Source of the DNA: Aphrophora alni | Lineage: Eukaryota; Arthropoda; Insecta; Hemiptera; Aphrophoridae | Direction of reading: 5' to 3' | Assembly: GCA_963513935.1 (NCBI GenBank) | Contig: OY740777.1 | Location: 11,829,092-11,893,091 of the forward strand | Length of the DNA stretch: 64,000 nt | Shown: in pieces, positions 11,913-25,256 of the stretch | Layout of the letters: the number at the start of each line of letters is the position of its first letter | Position numbering within the stretch: the first letter of the stretch is position 1 | Program-made: the position numbers and the translations under genes | The notes under the pieces: model-generated | Database searches by the model: none | What the model saw: the letters and a program-made list of their open reading frames with translations, nothing else | What the model was told of the DNA's origin: nothing

Positions 11913-13611
11913 TGCCTTGAGGGCTACACTATCTTCCGGGAGCTCAATAATCCTTAAATGCTGAAGTGCCTTTGGTAAGAAGGAACAATCAAGGATTGAA
12001 AGGAGTTGGTCTTAATATGAAAGTATAAAAAGAGTGAGAATGCATCGTGTCATTTACTTGGCAGGTGTGTTTAACATTTTATACGACCTTTATTATAAGT
12101 TATAATTTCCGTCCTGAATTCTTGAGCGAAGCGAATGATCGCGTTGAATGATAAGTAGCTTCGTGACTGCCTTCTTCCACGTTTAGAAAGTTCTGAGCAA
12201 TCAATATGACATTTGATTCATCAAACGTATAAAGGAAAACAGAAATAAAGGCAGGGGAGTTCTTTGGATAGAAATAAAACGTCGTTTATCTTTTTCACAA
12301 TATTTATAATTTCTATAAAGCTGCACTGGAGGGGAAAAATCCATTGAGAATTTAATAAAAACTAACATCACTTTAAAGGAAACTGTAAATATTCATAAAC
12401 TACACTCTAATTTGTTTCTGTTAAATAGAAATGCAAGAAGACGTAAAGACTGAGCTTTAACATGTGACGAGCAAACGCACTAAAAAATGTGTTTAAAGCC
12501 GTTTCATAAATGGCAGGGAAACTAAACATAAAAATGACCAAATTGTTCATTTCTTGTTCTTTTCTTTTTTCAGTTCTTGTTCTTTTTTGGCAAAATTTGA
12601 GTACTGAGTGTTTGTTTTGTGTTCTTCCTTTTTTATACAGGAGAAGGTAACTAAAAAGTATTTTACTTTTAACATAGAAAACAAAAATATATATCATTAA
12701 AATATTACAATTTCATTTAATGCAGAAATAATTTTAAAAAACGTGAAATTGAGTGACAAATATATGTATTCCTGAAAGTGATCCTTAATTGCTGATTGAT
12801 TAACAAATTATTATTAATTAATAAGCTGAAGTAATGCCAAATGACGCTCCCGCAAGAGGAGATATTAAACGTAGATTAAAAAGAGAATTTCGTTCAGTCG
12901 GTAAGTCCAGAAGGAAAGTCTGACTCTACCCAGAGATAATCTCTAAGTGTGAAAAAGTCCATAAGGATTTTATTCTTTTCTATAAAAAAAAAATAGCTGA
13001 ACCTGAATATTGGAAACACTTTACCCTCAATGTTTCAATTTTAGACTTGTAAATAATTTAATTTCAACTGTAAAGTGTTCTAAATTGTTGGTGGTTGGCA
13101 AACATCTAACCTGGATGAACCATGTGGTAATGGTTTGTAAAAGAGGACTATTTAAGGACTATGTAGGATTTGTTTATTACCCATACAAAGCAAGTTTATG
13201 AAATTATTTAAAAATATATTTTCCTTGACGGCGTCTATGGCACATTTTCACTTTTCGATTAACAAAATACCGAACTGATATTTTTGGTTTGTTTTTAATC
13301 GACCTTCCGCAATCTGTCACCTTACTTTTGTGTCTCTCCCTAAAGTAGCCATGGTGTATTTGGCTATAAACTACGTGAAAATCCAATACCACCTTAATAT
13401 ATTTGACTATTTATACATGTATCTCACACAAACAATGAAAAAACATTTAAGAATCATGTTGATAGAGTTGTCCTAGGACATTGATGTGATACGCATCGCA
13501 AGTGTCGCGATATCATAAGCGATGTATTAATTTATAAACATATATATGTAGTGTCCGTGTGTTTTTTATGTGTTATTTTAATGTATAACGACCTCAATCG
13601 AGTGAAAAAGA
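11913..13611. other. No gene seen
   Basis: The first ~200 bp may still be 3' sequence of the retrotransposon relic. The rest is AT-rich. The 96-codon minus frame at 12407-12697 and smaller frames lack motifs. Confidence 0.5.
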
Positions 13612-13665
13612 TAATAGAACTCGGAAGATGGAGCGTACGCTTCGAAACGCGTAAGTGTATATAAA
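13612..13665 (+). other. GAAACGCG hairpin motif (ribozyme-like), copy 1
   Basis: Contains GGAAGAT, a hairpin GGAGCG-TA-CGCTTC, and then GAAACGCG. Five other loci share this order of a CTGAAGAT-like box, a short stem-loop and GAAACGYSG. It resembles the core of hammerhead motifs found at the ends of Penelope-like retroelements and related repeats. Catalytic competence is unproven. Confidence 0.4.
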
Positions 13666-15207
13666 AAAGAAGTCACCTGGGCGGAAACCACAGGTAATTT
13701 AATTATTTTATGAAAAAAACATTGTTTTAAACTAAATAAAGTGTGCATAAATCGGTTAAGAGCCGTTGGACATCTTAACGAGCTATAGTAACCGATATTC
13801 TAGGTTAATCTATTCAACATATCCATATAGCCGAGACTATACGCCACAGAAAAAAAAAAAAAAGTTTGTAGCTTTTACTTACACATCTACATAATAATAT
13901 ATTATAATTTCCCTAGAAATAGTTTCTGAAGGAAGACTATAACTTATATAACAATAACATAATAATAATAATTTAAGCAACGCTACAAGGAAGCGGATTT
14001 AAAGTATCAAGGCTTGTATTTCTAATAACGCTACTTTTGTTTTACTGGAGAAAGTAATGAGGGACGTGAATGTAGTAGAAACGCTGCCAATCACAGGTAA
14101 CTAATCTATGAGGGTAATGATATACCAGCACTGGCAGAAAACACAATAATAATTACTGAATATCGATTCCGGATAAATCCATTTTTAGATTCCTAAACGT
14201 TTCTTGTAATTTTATCTGTCTGTCTAACTATCGTCTGTTCTTATTAGTAGTGGTGTGTGAGTATTTTTTTGGAGACTATTATAATCAAACATTTTGTTGT
14301 AGCTGTCNNNNNNNNNNNNNNNNNNNNNNNNNNNNNNNNNNNNNNNNNNNNNNNNNNNNNNNNNNNNNNNNNNNNNNNNNNNNNNNNNNNNNNNNNNNNN
14401 NNNNNNNNNNNNNNNNNNNNNNNNNNNNNNNNNNNNNNNNNNNNNNNNNNNNNNNNNNNNNNNNNNNNNNNNNNNNNNNNNNNNNNNNNNNNNNNNNNNN
14501 NNNNNNNGTTCTCCTTCCACTTATAACAATTGGCAAGTAATAACTATTTAACAAAGAACTTTGCCAAATGAGCTGTTGAACGTATATCTGTACAGTGGAA
14601 TATTTACACTATTTGTTAGTCGTTAAGAACAGCTGTTGTCACGACAATTAGTTTTCCTGTCAACGAGTATTCGTCTTACTCAAAGCACGGTTGCCAAATT
14701 AACTTAACCTGATGAATGACAACAAGACTGCTTCTAAAAGTCATGTTACACAATTTGGGTTCTCCCTATGTTATAATTTTTTTTGTCTGGTTTAATATTT
14801 AATTTTTAACGATTGTAAATATCATAAAAGTAATTTACAAAGGCGATATAATTAGTCAGTTGGACGTATAGCACAATACAGATTTTCTATGACAGAACTA
14901 ATTTTCCCGAATATACCCGAACATTTGAGACAAGATATTTTCATGTTCGTATCTCGAACAATGTAGTAAAAGAATTTGGCAATGAGTCACAAATTTTGCA
15001 GTTTATCAAACACTGAACCTCACACAACAACATATAATTATTCCTTTCTATATATAGAATGCAATTTAACAATTGATATATTTATAATAACCATCTCTCG
15101 TTTTAATTGTTTTTTACGTGAAAAACTATTTCAATAAGTCTTAACGAAAAAGGAGCAAAAAATAGTTATTTTATAATGATGGAGTTTTTACATTATTCGA
15201 TATTAAA
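13666..15207. other. No gene seen (contains the gap)
   Basis: AT-rich sequence on either side of the 200-N gap. No repeat or coding signal was recognised. Confidence 0.5.
14308..14507. other. Assembly gap (200 N)
   Basis: Exactly 200 unknown bases, a typical arbitrary gap length. Open frames spanning it are artefacts. Confidence 0.99.
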
Positions 15208-15665
15208 AACCAATACACGACGTTTCGAGGTTATAAATCAACTCTCGTTATCAATTGTAATCCTAGTAGCTTAGAGCCACGTTGGAGCCTAAAACTAAAT
15301 AACCTAAGAAAAAAACTAAACTTAAAAATAGGACTTAGTCTGTCAACAATTTTTAATAACGCTGAACATTTTTCTCTTAATGCCCACGTGAGAATAAATT
15401 CTCAATACTGTTTAAACTTTTGAAAGGGGAGGTGGAATGTTTACCACCCCTTTAACAGTTACTTGATTTTCCTTTCCGTTGTACAGTCCTGTGTATAGTA
15501 GTTTTATTTGATCACGTTTGTATTAGGTTTGGGATATTTTCCTAAGTTATAGATTTATTTTTATTTCCCAACATGATTTTTGGCTACTAGGCTATGTCGG
15601 AGATTTTCACTTGATAGCGAGAGTTGATTTATACTTTCGAAACGTCGCGTATTTATTTTTATATA
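15208..15665. mobile_element. TIR element family B, copy 2
   Basis: Left end: ACACGACGTTTCGAGGTTAT then AATCAACTCTCGTTATCAA. Right end: CACTTGATAGCGAGAGTTGA then ACTTTCGAAACGTCGCGTAT. Inner blocks include CCACGTTGGAGCC on the left and the complementary TTCCCAACATG on the right. The ~460-bp element is non-coding. Confidence 0.8.
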
Positions 15666-16661
15666 CAAAAATTAAGATGCATGCTCGATAAAACGATAGT
15701 AATAATAAAATCATCATTAACATAAAACTTCAAAAGGAATCATAAACCAAACAGCAAGAACATGAAAACAATAACTACCCCAACGAATGTTGGTGATGAC
15801 ACCCCTATACTGTAATCAAAAAACCTTTTTTTAGCAATATTTTACATTTACAAATATTGTATAAGAGACACCCTTAGCCTTAAAAAACTTTAATATTTTC
15901 ACTGTAGAGAAATAATAAGTGTTGATATAAAGAGGGATTTAACCCAAAACTAAGCTGTACATTCATGTAGAATATATTGTGACCGACACACCTCTACTCA
16001 CAAGTTTCGACTGTGAGAGACAATACTCTCGAAGCTCAATAAGTTACAGTATTGTCAAAACATCGTGAGGTAAGTTGTTATTATTGATGGTGAAATTTGG
16101 CTTCAGTAGAAATTCTGTGAATTGAACTACAGTAGATGTAAAAAATACCCGATTTAAAAGACGTCTATAAGCATGAATTCTTTCATAATTTCAATAACAA
16201 TTTATGTAACAAAAGGGGAAGAAATTATTATGGTTAACTTTTCGTTACAGTCTCAATAAATTATTGAGCTTGATTTATTGTATCCCATAAATGAATATAG
16301 TTCATTTGAAAAATAAAATAAAAAATAATTGACCTAAATTTAGTTTTAACAAGAAAACCCCGTTTTTCTACAATGAGGTTACAAAAGAAAAAAACACAAT
16401 TTTTACAATTTTTCACGTCAAATTTTCTTTCCTTTAACTGAGCTCTTTGGTAAAATAATTGACTAAAACCAAAATTTTCCCCAAATTATACCCAATCTGA
16501 TTATTTGGAAGCATTAAGTGCTTTTTCCTCTACGACAACACTATTTCGAGAATCTTTTTCTTGTTATATTTTTTACTAAAGTTTTGAAATTACAAAAATT
16601 GACGTAATAATGTATGTTCTATTTACCTTGATAGAATAAAACTTGAACACAAATTCTCACA
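15666..16661. other. No gene seen
   Basis: AT-rich sequence with no recognised feature. Confidence 0.55.
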
Positions 16662-16710
16662 ACGTTATTTATTAAAACGCGTTACACCGACAAAGTCGCC
16701 ATCATCAGTG
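16662..16710 (-). other. GAAACG-type hairpin motif, copy 2
   Basis: On the minus strand it reads CACTGATGATGGCGACTTTG, then TCGGTGTAACGCGTTTTAAT. CTGATGA is an exact match to the hammerhead box, but the second box is GTAAC instead of GAAAC, so this copy should be inactive. Confidence 0.4.
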
Positions 16711-17768
16711 ATGTACGAGCTACCATAAGAAGTTATACAGGTTTTTTACTACCCGTAAAAAGATGGAAAAAACGCAAAAAAACTTTCAGTTATTTAGCAA
16801 AACGACTTGAGCGATTGTTATAAAATTTGGTTCAATTTTAAAGTATTATAACTAAAAAAAAATAATAATAATTGAAATTCCTTCATTTTGAGAGTTTAGT
16901 CCTCCATATCTAATACCTTCCTGCTTGCGTTTCAGTCAAACTTTCAGCATCCTGATCTTAATTTCACCGAAACAGTGGAAACAAACATAGCCTTCTCTCT
17001 AATTCACCCATCACCACACAAAAACACAAAACTTCGCTGACAGAAAGGCAGTGGGTGATTTATTTATTTACTTCAATTTATTAGAGAAGTAAACCATAGA
17101 AACAATTACTAGGAAACCGGACTTTCAGAAAGGACATTTGTACATGTCCTTGAAATATTTAGTACAGTTAAACATCATAAACGATAACAATAACATTCTT
17201 AGAGACAAGATACATTCACAGGGAAATATTTTAGCGAAGGGAACATACAGTTGATAAAACAGTGTTCACACATTACTTAAAGAAACAAGCGATAATACTT
17301 GGAGTATTCGATTAAAGACTTCCTTCCTAGTTTTAAACTGCTTGTCTGCTGCAGATGTCCGAACAATGCAACCTTGCTTTGTGCATTTCTTGTAAAATAC
17401 CAAGTAAAAGAAGAATGCAAAATGAAGTAGAATAATGTTGGAGATTGTTTTGACGTAGCTTCCCAACAACGAACCCAACATGATTAAACATGAGCAGACG
17501 AAAAAATTTAAAACAAACTTGACCAGAAAAACCACAAATCAACAGACCTCAAATTGAAACGAGCGTCATCTGAACAAAAAGTTAACCTAAAGGGTTTTTC
17601 TTGGTGAGCAATCTTTCAACCTCACTCGCAGGAGTTGTAGTCACTCGCTGCTGAGAGTTAACCAATAATTACGTACAATCCATCATTAGCCAATAACATT
17701 AAGAACAGAACTATTATTACTCCATACATCAAGTCCGCCATTAGAACGATGACTTTCTTTATTTGATC
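16711..17768. other. No supported gene
   Basis: Includes an 89-codon minus frame (17266-17535) with a hydrophobic N-terminal half. I see no family motif, splice context or start context that supports it. The rest is AT-rich. Confidence 0.45.
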
Positions 17769-17909
17769 ATGTCTCAAGTTGCGGTGTTAAAGTCTCCTGA
17801 TCAATCCGATGACGTTATAGCAGAAGTATCAAGTGGAGAGACGTGCTGCGGGGAGATGGTCATCGTGTTGAGGTTCTTAGTTGTTAAATCAAGTGGCATT
17901 GCTAGCTAA
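17769..17909 (+). CDS. Weak candidate start exon or small ORF (46 aa)
   Basis: A 46-codon frame starts at an ATG with A at -3. The peptide begins MSQVAVLKSPDQSDDVIAEV and has a polar, acidic composition unlike the Phe/Ile/Asn/Lys-rich chance frames elsewhere. The surrounding 17.6-17.9 kb is less AT-rich than its flanks. No domain is recognised and no strong GTRAGT donor is visible inside the frame, so it may be a first exon with a weak donor, a small ORF or chance. Confidence 0.2.
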   Translation: MSQVAVLKSPDQSDDVIAEVSSGETCCGEMVIVLRFLVVKSSGIAS

Positions 17910-18882
17910 CAAGATTTGAATCAGTTTGTTACCTATATTATTGATATGGATTTGTATGTTGGTCTTGTTTATTAAATATTTTTAAATTAATGTAAAAAAG
18001 TTTGATTTTACACAGCAAAACTTAAATTCAATTAACATTCCGGCTAATTTGATTTTATAAATTTTGAGGTTAGGTTTTTACAGATTTAATTTTTTGATTA
18101 TAACTATCCACAATATTGATATTAGAAAACACGTTTGTGGTTTGGACAGATACACAATGTGTTCCAGGAAGAGGTCGCAATTTTTTAAACTAATACGTCA
18201 GACAAAGAGACCGCTTTACAAACTTGACACTTTACAGTTATGTTTGATATTTAAAAAAGTACCATCGAGTTTCATTTTGTTACGGTCAAATCAAAACAAA
18301 ATGGCGGAATAACAAAATAATGTTACGTTTTCACAATAATGATTTTATTTCCTAAACCATTACAAATCGTTGATTTGTATATAACATGAAAATGTGTAAA
18401 ACAAAATATATAAAATACCAAATTGGAATAAAATATATACACCCGTTTGTTCCATAACTCATGTACTGATTACAGTCAATCATTCCGATTAGACTTTTTT
18501 TGGACTCACAACTCAGATATTTCTATAAAAAACCTCGAATAAATTCTTCCCATTATCAACAAGACGTCTTATATAACTTAGGTATATGTGAATGGTAAGA
18601 AAATAATGCCCTTATAAAAGCTAAATATAAGAATGCTCATTCAAGAAACACATATAAATACATAACGCTAATTAAAGTAGGAAAGCAACAGAGCATTAAG
18701 TCATGAAGCGGCAACTAAATCCTGTTAACTATTATTAAAGCATGGGAAAACAATTTACTATAACCTTCGATTACGTTTTACTTTCTGATTTATAATATGT
18801 TAAAGTGATATTTCAAATAGGAAGGTATTTCCATATATTCATATCAATAGAAAAGTCATTAGCCTTAAAAAGAAATTGAAAA
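17910..18882. other. No supported gene
   Basis: The 82-codon plus frame at 18064-18312 ends in an AAAATGGCGGA word, which is a hallmark of dispersed family D repeats. It is not considered a gene. Confidence 0.5.
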
Positions 18883-19370
18883 AACGCAAACGCAAGGATT
18901 TAAAGTAGACAAACATTGAGATTCGAGGATTTAATTTCTGTTAAAGTAGGCAATTAATTAAATGATCTGCTTTAAAAAACAAACAATATATTTGTTTGCA
19001 ACGCAAACACAAGGAGTTAAAGTAGACAAACATAATTAAGATTCGAGGATTAATTTCTGTTAAAGTAGACGAACATAATTAAGCTTTGAGAATAGATTTT
19101 TGTTAAAGTAGGCAAAAGTTGAATAAATAAAATTAATTAAATGACCAGCTTAAAAAAAACAAAAAAAAAACAATTATACTATATTTTTTACAACGCAAAC
19201 ACAAGGAATTAAAGTAGACAAACATAATTAAGGTTTGAGAATTAATTTCTATTAAAGTAGTCGAAGGTAATTAGGTTTTGAGTATTATTTTCTGTTATAG
19301 TAGGCAAAATTTGAATAAACAAAATAATGAAATGATCTGTTTTAAAAAACAAATCAATTATATTTAAAAG
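18883..19370 (+). repeat. Diverged tandem repeat, units with internal sub-repeats
   Basis: Three units begin with AACGCAAAC(A/G)CAAGG at 18883, 19000 and 19192. Within each unit a TTAAAGTAGACAAACATAAT / TTCTGTTAAAGTAG block is repeated once or twice, so spacing varies (117 and 192 bp). Units end in AAATGATCTGNTTTAAAAAAC. Non-coding and moderately diverged. Confidence 0.7.
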
Positions 19371-20083
19371 TTTGTTTCACAAATCCTCACACTGCAGCTT
19401 TTAATCAATACCATTAGAATTTATCTAATGGATATATTATTAACAACAATAATTATAATGGCATTGTATTTAGAGGCGTGGCTACATTGCTTCACTGTTG
19501 CTATCTACATAGATCACTCGCCTTACCTCTTGTGGTTCAGTGCCACAAAGATTTGTACACATGTAAAAACTAAAGATGACGACTTAACCATTGAAATATT
19601 AATCGCCTTGTTTCAAATGAAGTATTGATTGAGTATTCTATTTCATTCGCCTAATGACGTTCCCAAAAATATTATTCAAATCAAATAAATATTTTAGAGT
19701 GTAAAACAATAGCCTAACTCACTATTTTAAAATGAGGGGTGTTTTACACCAATGCACTGACAATTTGAGCACACCAATATATGTCTATACACTCGCCAAA
19801 TTCCCAATGTATTGTACAACAGATTTATAGTTGTTTGGACGCTGTTAAGAAACCCGTAATTCTCTTGTCACAGAGTTTAATATTCTTGTCAACAACACTT
19901 TTAATGAACAACACCAAACTTGCCAAATTATTTCTTGTGTTCTACATTGCTCGTCAATAATGTCATACATAGCTGTAAATCAATTTGGTTACGTCAAGAT
20001 GTTTTAATTTGGTTACTGCTAGAAAAAATATTTGACAGATTTTAGGTCTTACTCCGCAGACAAGGTAAATATCCATAAAAGAA
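19371..20083. other. No gene seen
   Basis: AT-rich sequence. The 66-codon frame at 19428-19628 has no motif. Confidence 0.5.
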
Positions 20084-20287
20084 ATGGATGATATTAAAAA
20101 ATGTGAAAAACAATTTCAATATTTTCAAAGTAGTTTCAACAATTCTAACACAACTTTACATAAGCAGAACCTTATCAATGTAAATGAATACAATCATCTA
20201 TCTCTTTCTACTTCACATACAATCGAAGGGCTTACAAATAAAGAAAGACTTACGACCCTAGTACATGAGAATAATATCTATCCTTAA
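20084..20287 (+). CDS. Unidentified 67-codon ORF, low support
   Basis: An ATG-led frame with AGAA before the ATG encodes a hydrophilic, Asn/Ser/Lys-rich peptide beginning MDDIKKCEKQFQYFQSSFNN. There is no domain, membrane segment or signal peptide. It could be an exon of an unseen gene, a transposon remnant or chance. I list it only because its composition is less biased than neighbouring frames. Confidence 0.12.
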   Translation: MDDIKKCEKQFQYFQSSFNNSNTTLHKQNLINVNEYNHLSLSTSHTIEGLTNKERLTTLVHENNIYP

Positions 20288-20754
20288 ATGACAGATTGGT
20301 ACACAATCCCCAGTGTAGGGTATATTTCATCCGATGTCGACCTTTCATTGCACACCTGCTTCTGGTAAACTGGTTCGATCAATCAAGACAAACATGTAAG
20401 TTGTATCGAGGAAGCAGTAAATATATGCATTATATATGTAACTTGTAGGTTGTTGTGATTGTAGTAATGGGAGCAGGTGAGATTTAAAAGCTATGTAGAC
20501 GAGATTGCTATAATACGTGGTTGTGTGCCCATTCAAAAATTGTATTTTATTTTGTATAATTGTTATTTATTACTGTATATTTTAAATAATTTAATTTCGT
20601 TTACGTATTACAGTACGAAAGTATTTGTTTTTTTATTTGGTAATTATTTTGTAGTATTTTTGTATTTAAGTTATATTTAGGCATGTTAATTTATTAGAAA
20701 CTTTAACGCTATGTAAATAATAAGATGTGTTATTGTATTAAGTTGATGTTCGAT
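20288..20754. other. No gene seen
   Basis: AT-rich sequence with no recognised feature. Confidence 0.5.
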
Positions 20755-21280
20755 ATTTCATTTAATAGGGGTATTATTTTATTAAGAGGGTAATCCCCAT
20801 GCAATTATTTAGAGGTCCTATTTTATTTAAAATGATTTTTTGTAATGAACTAGATGAGAGAGTATATTATTTTATTATTTATATGGACGACGAGTAATTA
20901 AATAGGGGTGAAATTTTATTAAGTATCTAAACGAAATTTAACTACTTAGGAGTGTTAAATTTTTAATTATGTGAATATAGGCATACTCATATAAAACTTC
21001 ACGTAAAACATTTGAAGTGTTATTTTATAAAGTAGGAGAAATAATTGTAGATACTTTATATATTTATGTTATTTTATTAAATATTTGAACTCCAAGGCGA
21101 ACGCCATGTTATTTTAAGTAATTAGGGGTGTTATTTTACTACTTAAGTGAAAGTACTAATTAATTAGGTGTTTTATTTTATTTGCCAGTGATGGGAGAAC
21201 ACAATGTAGATACTTAAGGATGTTATTATATTAATTATTTCAACTCCAACAAATTAATAGGGGATGATATTTTATTAAAC
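20755..21280 (+). repeat. Degenerate tandem repeat with TAGGGGTGTTATTTTATTAA units
   Basis: Eight or more imperfect occurrences of a TAGGGGTGTTATTTTATTAA-like unit, at irregular spacing of about 50-70 bp. They are separated by AT-rich sequence with recurring AACTCCAA and TACTTAAG words. This looks like an old, heavily mutated minisatellite. Confidence 0.5.
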
Positions 21281-22110
21281 AGGAAATTATAATGGCTAAT
21301 CACTGGTAATTTAATTCTAATAAAAATTACTCCTATTTTTCTCTACTACTAATAATAATTCTTTCTTTAATAATAATAATATGTATTCATTATTTGTATT
21401 ATCTGTAACTAGTAAAAATTGAATAGATATATTAATTTTAATAATTGGTTAGTTTATTTTACATAAGTAAAATTAAAATATAATATTTATTAAGTACTTA
21501 CTTGATTAAAATATCAGTAACAACTCTTCAAAACGTACCTGTAACACAAAAAAGAAGATTATTAAATATAATTATTTTTGAACAAAAACACAATTATTTA
21601 ATAAGGATAACGATTGGTAAACTATAATTGGTTACAATTAGTTATTTATCCAATTATTTTAGTTTCTAAGCTTCAAATAAAATACCTGAGAACATTCATA
21701 AAATTATTGAAAACACTATTTGCAAAATTAAATCATAATAAAACACCTGTTTCTCCGTGCTAGAGACTTTCAAATAGGTATAAGTGATTGGTGCAACAAA
21801 TAACCTTCAACAACAGAACATAAATCGACGACAATTTACTACAAAGTTAATTATATAAATTGAAGTATGAAAATTTAGCAAAATCGAGGGCCCCACCTTA
21901 ATTTCCTGCAAAGTATGAACAAAACCTAGATCAATATCTAGCGCTGCTAGAACTAGTCCAAGCACGCAAGCCACGGAGAAACAAAGAAGTGGGAAAATAA
22001 TGTTTTAAAATGTCAGTTTTATCTGATGTAATTACGTTTTTAAAATTTGAATATTAAAAACGTGACTGGTAAAATGTCATATATAAGTTATTGATGTACG
22101 AAGAAATATA
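21281..22110. other. No gene seen
   Basis: Very AT-rich sequence with no recognised feature. Confidence 0.55.
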
Positions 22111-22363
22111 AGGGGTGATCATAAAGTGTCAAAACTTCAGTTCTGTTTTGGTTGATAATTTTAATAAAAATTTAAAATTTAGTCTGAGTTTGAACTATGC
22201 TTTTTAGTGTAGTCATTTCGTAATCCCCCTCCTGCGGGAACGAAAGCTTCAAAAATTCAACTCAAATATCTTACTGGCCTGCGGGAAGGAAAGCTTTAGT
22301 CAACTCAAATAGCCTATCTCACTGGAGAAGTCGTATATGAAAAAAAAAAAAAAAAAAAAAAAA
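22111..22363 (+). repeat. Possible poly(A)-tailed insertion with an internal ~45-bp duplication
   Basis: A segment starting GGGGTGATCATAAAGTGTC ends in an uninterrupted A24 tract (22340-22363). It contains two copies of CCTGCGGGAANGAAAGCTT followed by CAACTCAAATA (at about 22231 and 22277). The A-tail suggests retrotransposition of an unidentified short element, but boundaries and target duplications are not proven. Confidence 0.35.
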
Positions 22364-23121
22364 TGCGAGAAAAAAAATATAATTTCATCGATCAAATTAA
22401 AAATGGCGACTTGTCAAAGATTAAAACAGCGTATTCCAAACACAATTTAATACAATTTTCAAAAGCGGATCTAGAAGATAAATATCTGCACAGCATACAA
22501 CATCCCTCTATATCCCATTTTGTTCGTTTTTATATATCAAAGATTTCCACACATATTGTCTAAGTTTTACAAAAGAATAAAAATACAAAATATGACTTTA
22601 TTATTATTATTTTTTAAACACCTTAAAATTGAACAAAGACTCTCCGAACTTTGTTCAGATAAACAGTTTTACTACACCACATATATGTTTTGTTTTTCTT
22701 AAAGTTTTGAATTGTACACGAAATAAAATAATAATAATATAATTTAAAAAATTACTTTATAAACAGCCTGTGAAGATAAAACTTTTCCAAAAAGTTGTCA
22801 CATAAATGTTTTTCTTGTGTTATTGCCGAGTAAAAATGAAATAAGATTGTGAAATTTAATTCCTTATAACTTAATATCAAAGTAAAATAAAAGGATTTGG
22901 TTTTCACAGAAATAAAGAGGCTTTTCAGAAGTAACTTGAGAAGGGAGCATTACTATGCATAAATTTAAAGGGGGAAAATCAGTTTAATATTTTTTGGAAC
23001 ACTCTGTATATGTACCTGATTTATAGCTTCCAGTAGACAGCTCAAATCTATAGAATTCCATTGATGTGTTTATCACACTCCCATCCCAAACTGAGATATT
23101 GCAATATACACGAAATTTTGC
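22364..23121. other. No supported gene
   Basis: The 66-codon frame at 22363-22563 directly follows the A24 tract and has no domain. A transposon-end-like word, GGAACACTCTGTATATG, lies at about 22997, resembling the GGGTGTTCC ends of family D. Confidence 0.45.
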
Positions 23122-23303
23122 TCTACCCTATCTTCATTATTAAAGACCAGAAATTTAGAATTGCGTTACAGACATGCATGTTATTATTCCATCCTTAACT
23201 TCCTGCAACCTACAGCCTCCGTGTTAGAATTTATAATTCTCAATGAAAGCGAACATTTTGCATTTATCTGAAATGTTAATTTTTGACCCTCAAGGTGTAC
23301 AAT
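23122..23303 (+). repeat. Repeat G, inverted mate at 28016
   Basis: About 180 bp matching the reverse complement of 28016-28190. Shared words (plus strand here) are TTATTAAAGACCAG, TTAACTTCCTGCAACCT, CCTCCGTGTTAGAATTTATA and TTTTTGACCCTCAAGGTG. Confidence 0.75.
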
Positions 23304-24790
23304 TTACTAAAACATTTTGATATACAGTAGAATTTAATAATTTATAGAATGTTATTAAAATTTAATTTTAAGCGAGTCAGGAAAAATGTAAACAGTTAAG
23401 GGCAAGAAAAAGAAAGACTGGCTAACCTGACAAGACTTACTCAACATTAGTGGACCTAAATAGGGGAAAAGAAAGCATTATAAAATGCAATATGCAGCGC
23501 AGGTGTGACGGCTCTTGGAATGCAGTCAGTAAGGATTTAGGATAAATGTTATCAATGCAGTTGCTTTGAGGTTATAGACCTATAGTAAAGAAGTTACATC
23601 TCATTTATTGAATGAAAAGTCCTTAAATATTTTAAAGATAACTTGTGAATTTTCTGTTTTTTAATACGAGTATAATTTCTTACAATCACTAAAGACAATG
23701 TAAACCAATATTTCATTACACATTAAGAGTTCCGAAAGCATTTTAATAGTTTTTTCCAATTTATGTTTAATTAAACATACTCATCATAGTTGAAGTGTAA
23801 ACAGTTTGTTCAAAATCTGAATAACTTTACCAGTTTGTAAAATCTTAAGGAATGACTACGTGTTATACAGGGTGTCCCAAGAAAAAGGGAGCAAGTTTCA
23901 GGACGTATTCAACTGGTGAAAATTAAATAAAATCACGTGAAAATTAAAGACGAATTTCGTAAAATTGTTAGTTGTCTAACCAGCCAAAATTTTGTTTTTT
24001 CATTTAAAAAAAATCATATCTTTTGAATACGAAATGATACAGAATCAAATTATGCATGGTACTTATTCTTATATTGACCTAATTTAAGAAACATTCGATT
24101 CCTTAACGCATTTGAAAATGGAGACTATTAAAAATCTTTAACAATAAATATTTCCAAAACCGATAATATTGAATAAAAATAAAAGAGAAAGTTTTAATAC
24201 TAGAAAAAATACAAGTTTTTTCTTTTAACTAATTTTTTTTCTACATGTCGAAGGATAATTGAGTTATAGACAAACAAAACGTTAAAATAATTTCTAAATG
24301 TTTGCCTCCAATACCAAATACCGGAAATTTTCTGATTTCTACAAATTTTTATTTACTTCTGAATAGGATTATAAAAACATTGAAAAATCAATTTTTAAAA
24401 AAGCAAAAAAGACCAAAGTATTCGAAATTTACTAGACTGTGATTTAAACGTTAATGGAATAGTTTACAAACTTCAATCCCTCAGTTAGTAAAAACTAACC
24501 AACGAATGGTCGTTCCAAAACAGGTATCATTTCACGTAGTTATTGTCTGATAATCCCGTTTTCGAGATAAAAAACAAAAACACTCTTGTAATAACAGCTA
24601 TCTGCACATTTTCATTCTTTTCAATAACCTCGTTAGTATAGGCTATATTTGATGTTAAGTCCATTACAGTCTTAAAATTTGAATTGCTTTTAAAAGTAAA
24701 TAATGTATTATTAATTATACTGTCATATTCGTCGATGAGGACAACTTCCTTAATAAAGTGTTTCCTTGACATGCAACGAGATCATTGCTG

Positions 24791-24792
<2 letters not shown>
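23304..24792. other. No gene; one orphan transposon end
   Basis: TACAGGGTGTCCCAAGAAAA at about 23872 is a typical insect DNA-transposon terminus without an identified partner. The remainder is AT-rich. Confidence 0.5.
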
Positions 24793-25097
<305 letters not shown>

Positions 25098-25256
25098 CTT
25101 TGATATTATATTTAATCTCACTCAAAATTACACTTTTTTCCCTCCTTATCATTTGATAAATTTTGACTGTCATTAATATATTCTTGTCCAAGTTAATCTA
25201 TTGCAAATTAATAACGATAATAGCTTGATCGTAATTATTTGATTTCTGGTTTTAAA

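Noticed and set aside
14224..14554. Four open frames over the N tract
   Set aside because: They contain no real sequence across the 200-N gap.
17266..17535. 89-codon minus frame with hydrophobic N-terminal half (possible membrane protein or receptor fragment)
   Set aside because: No family signature, no splice sites checked as convincing, and T-rich codons alone produce such hydrophobicity.
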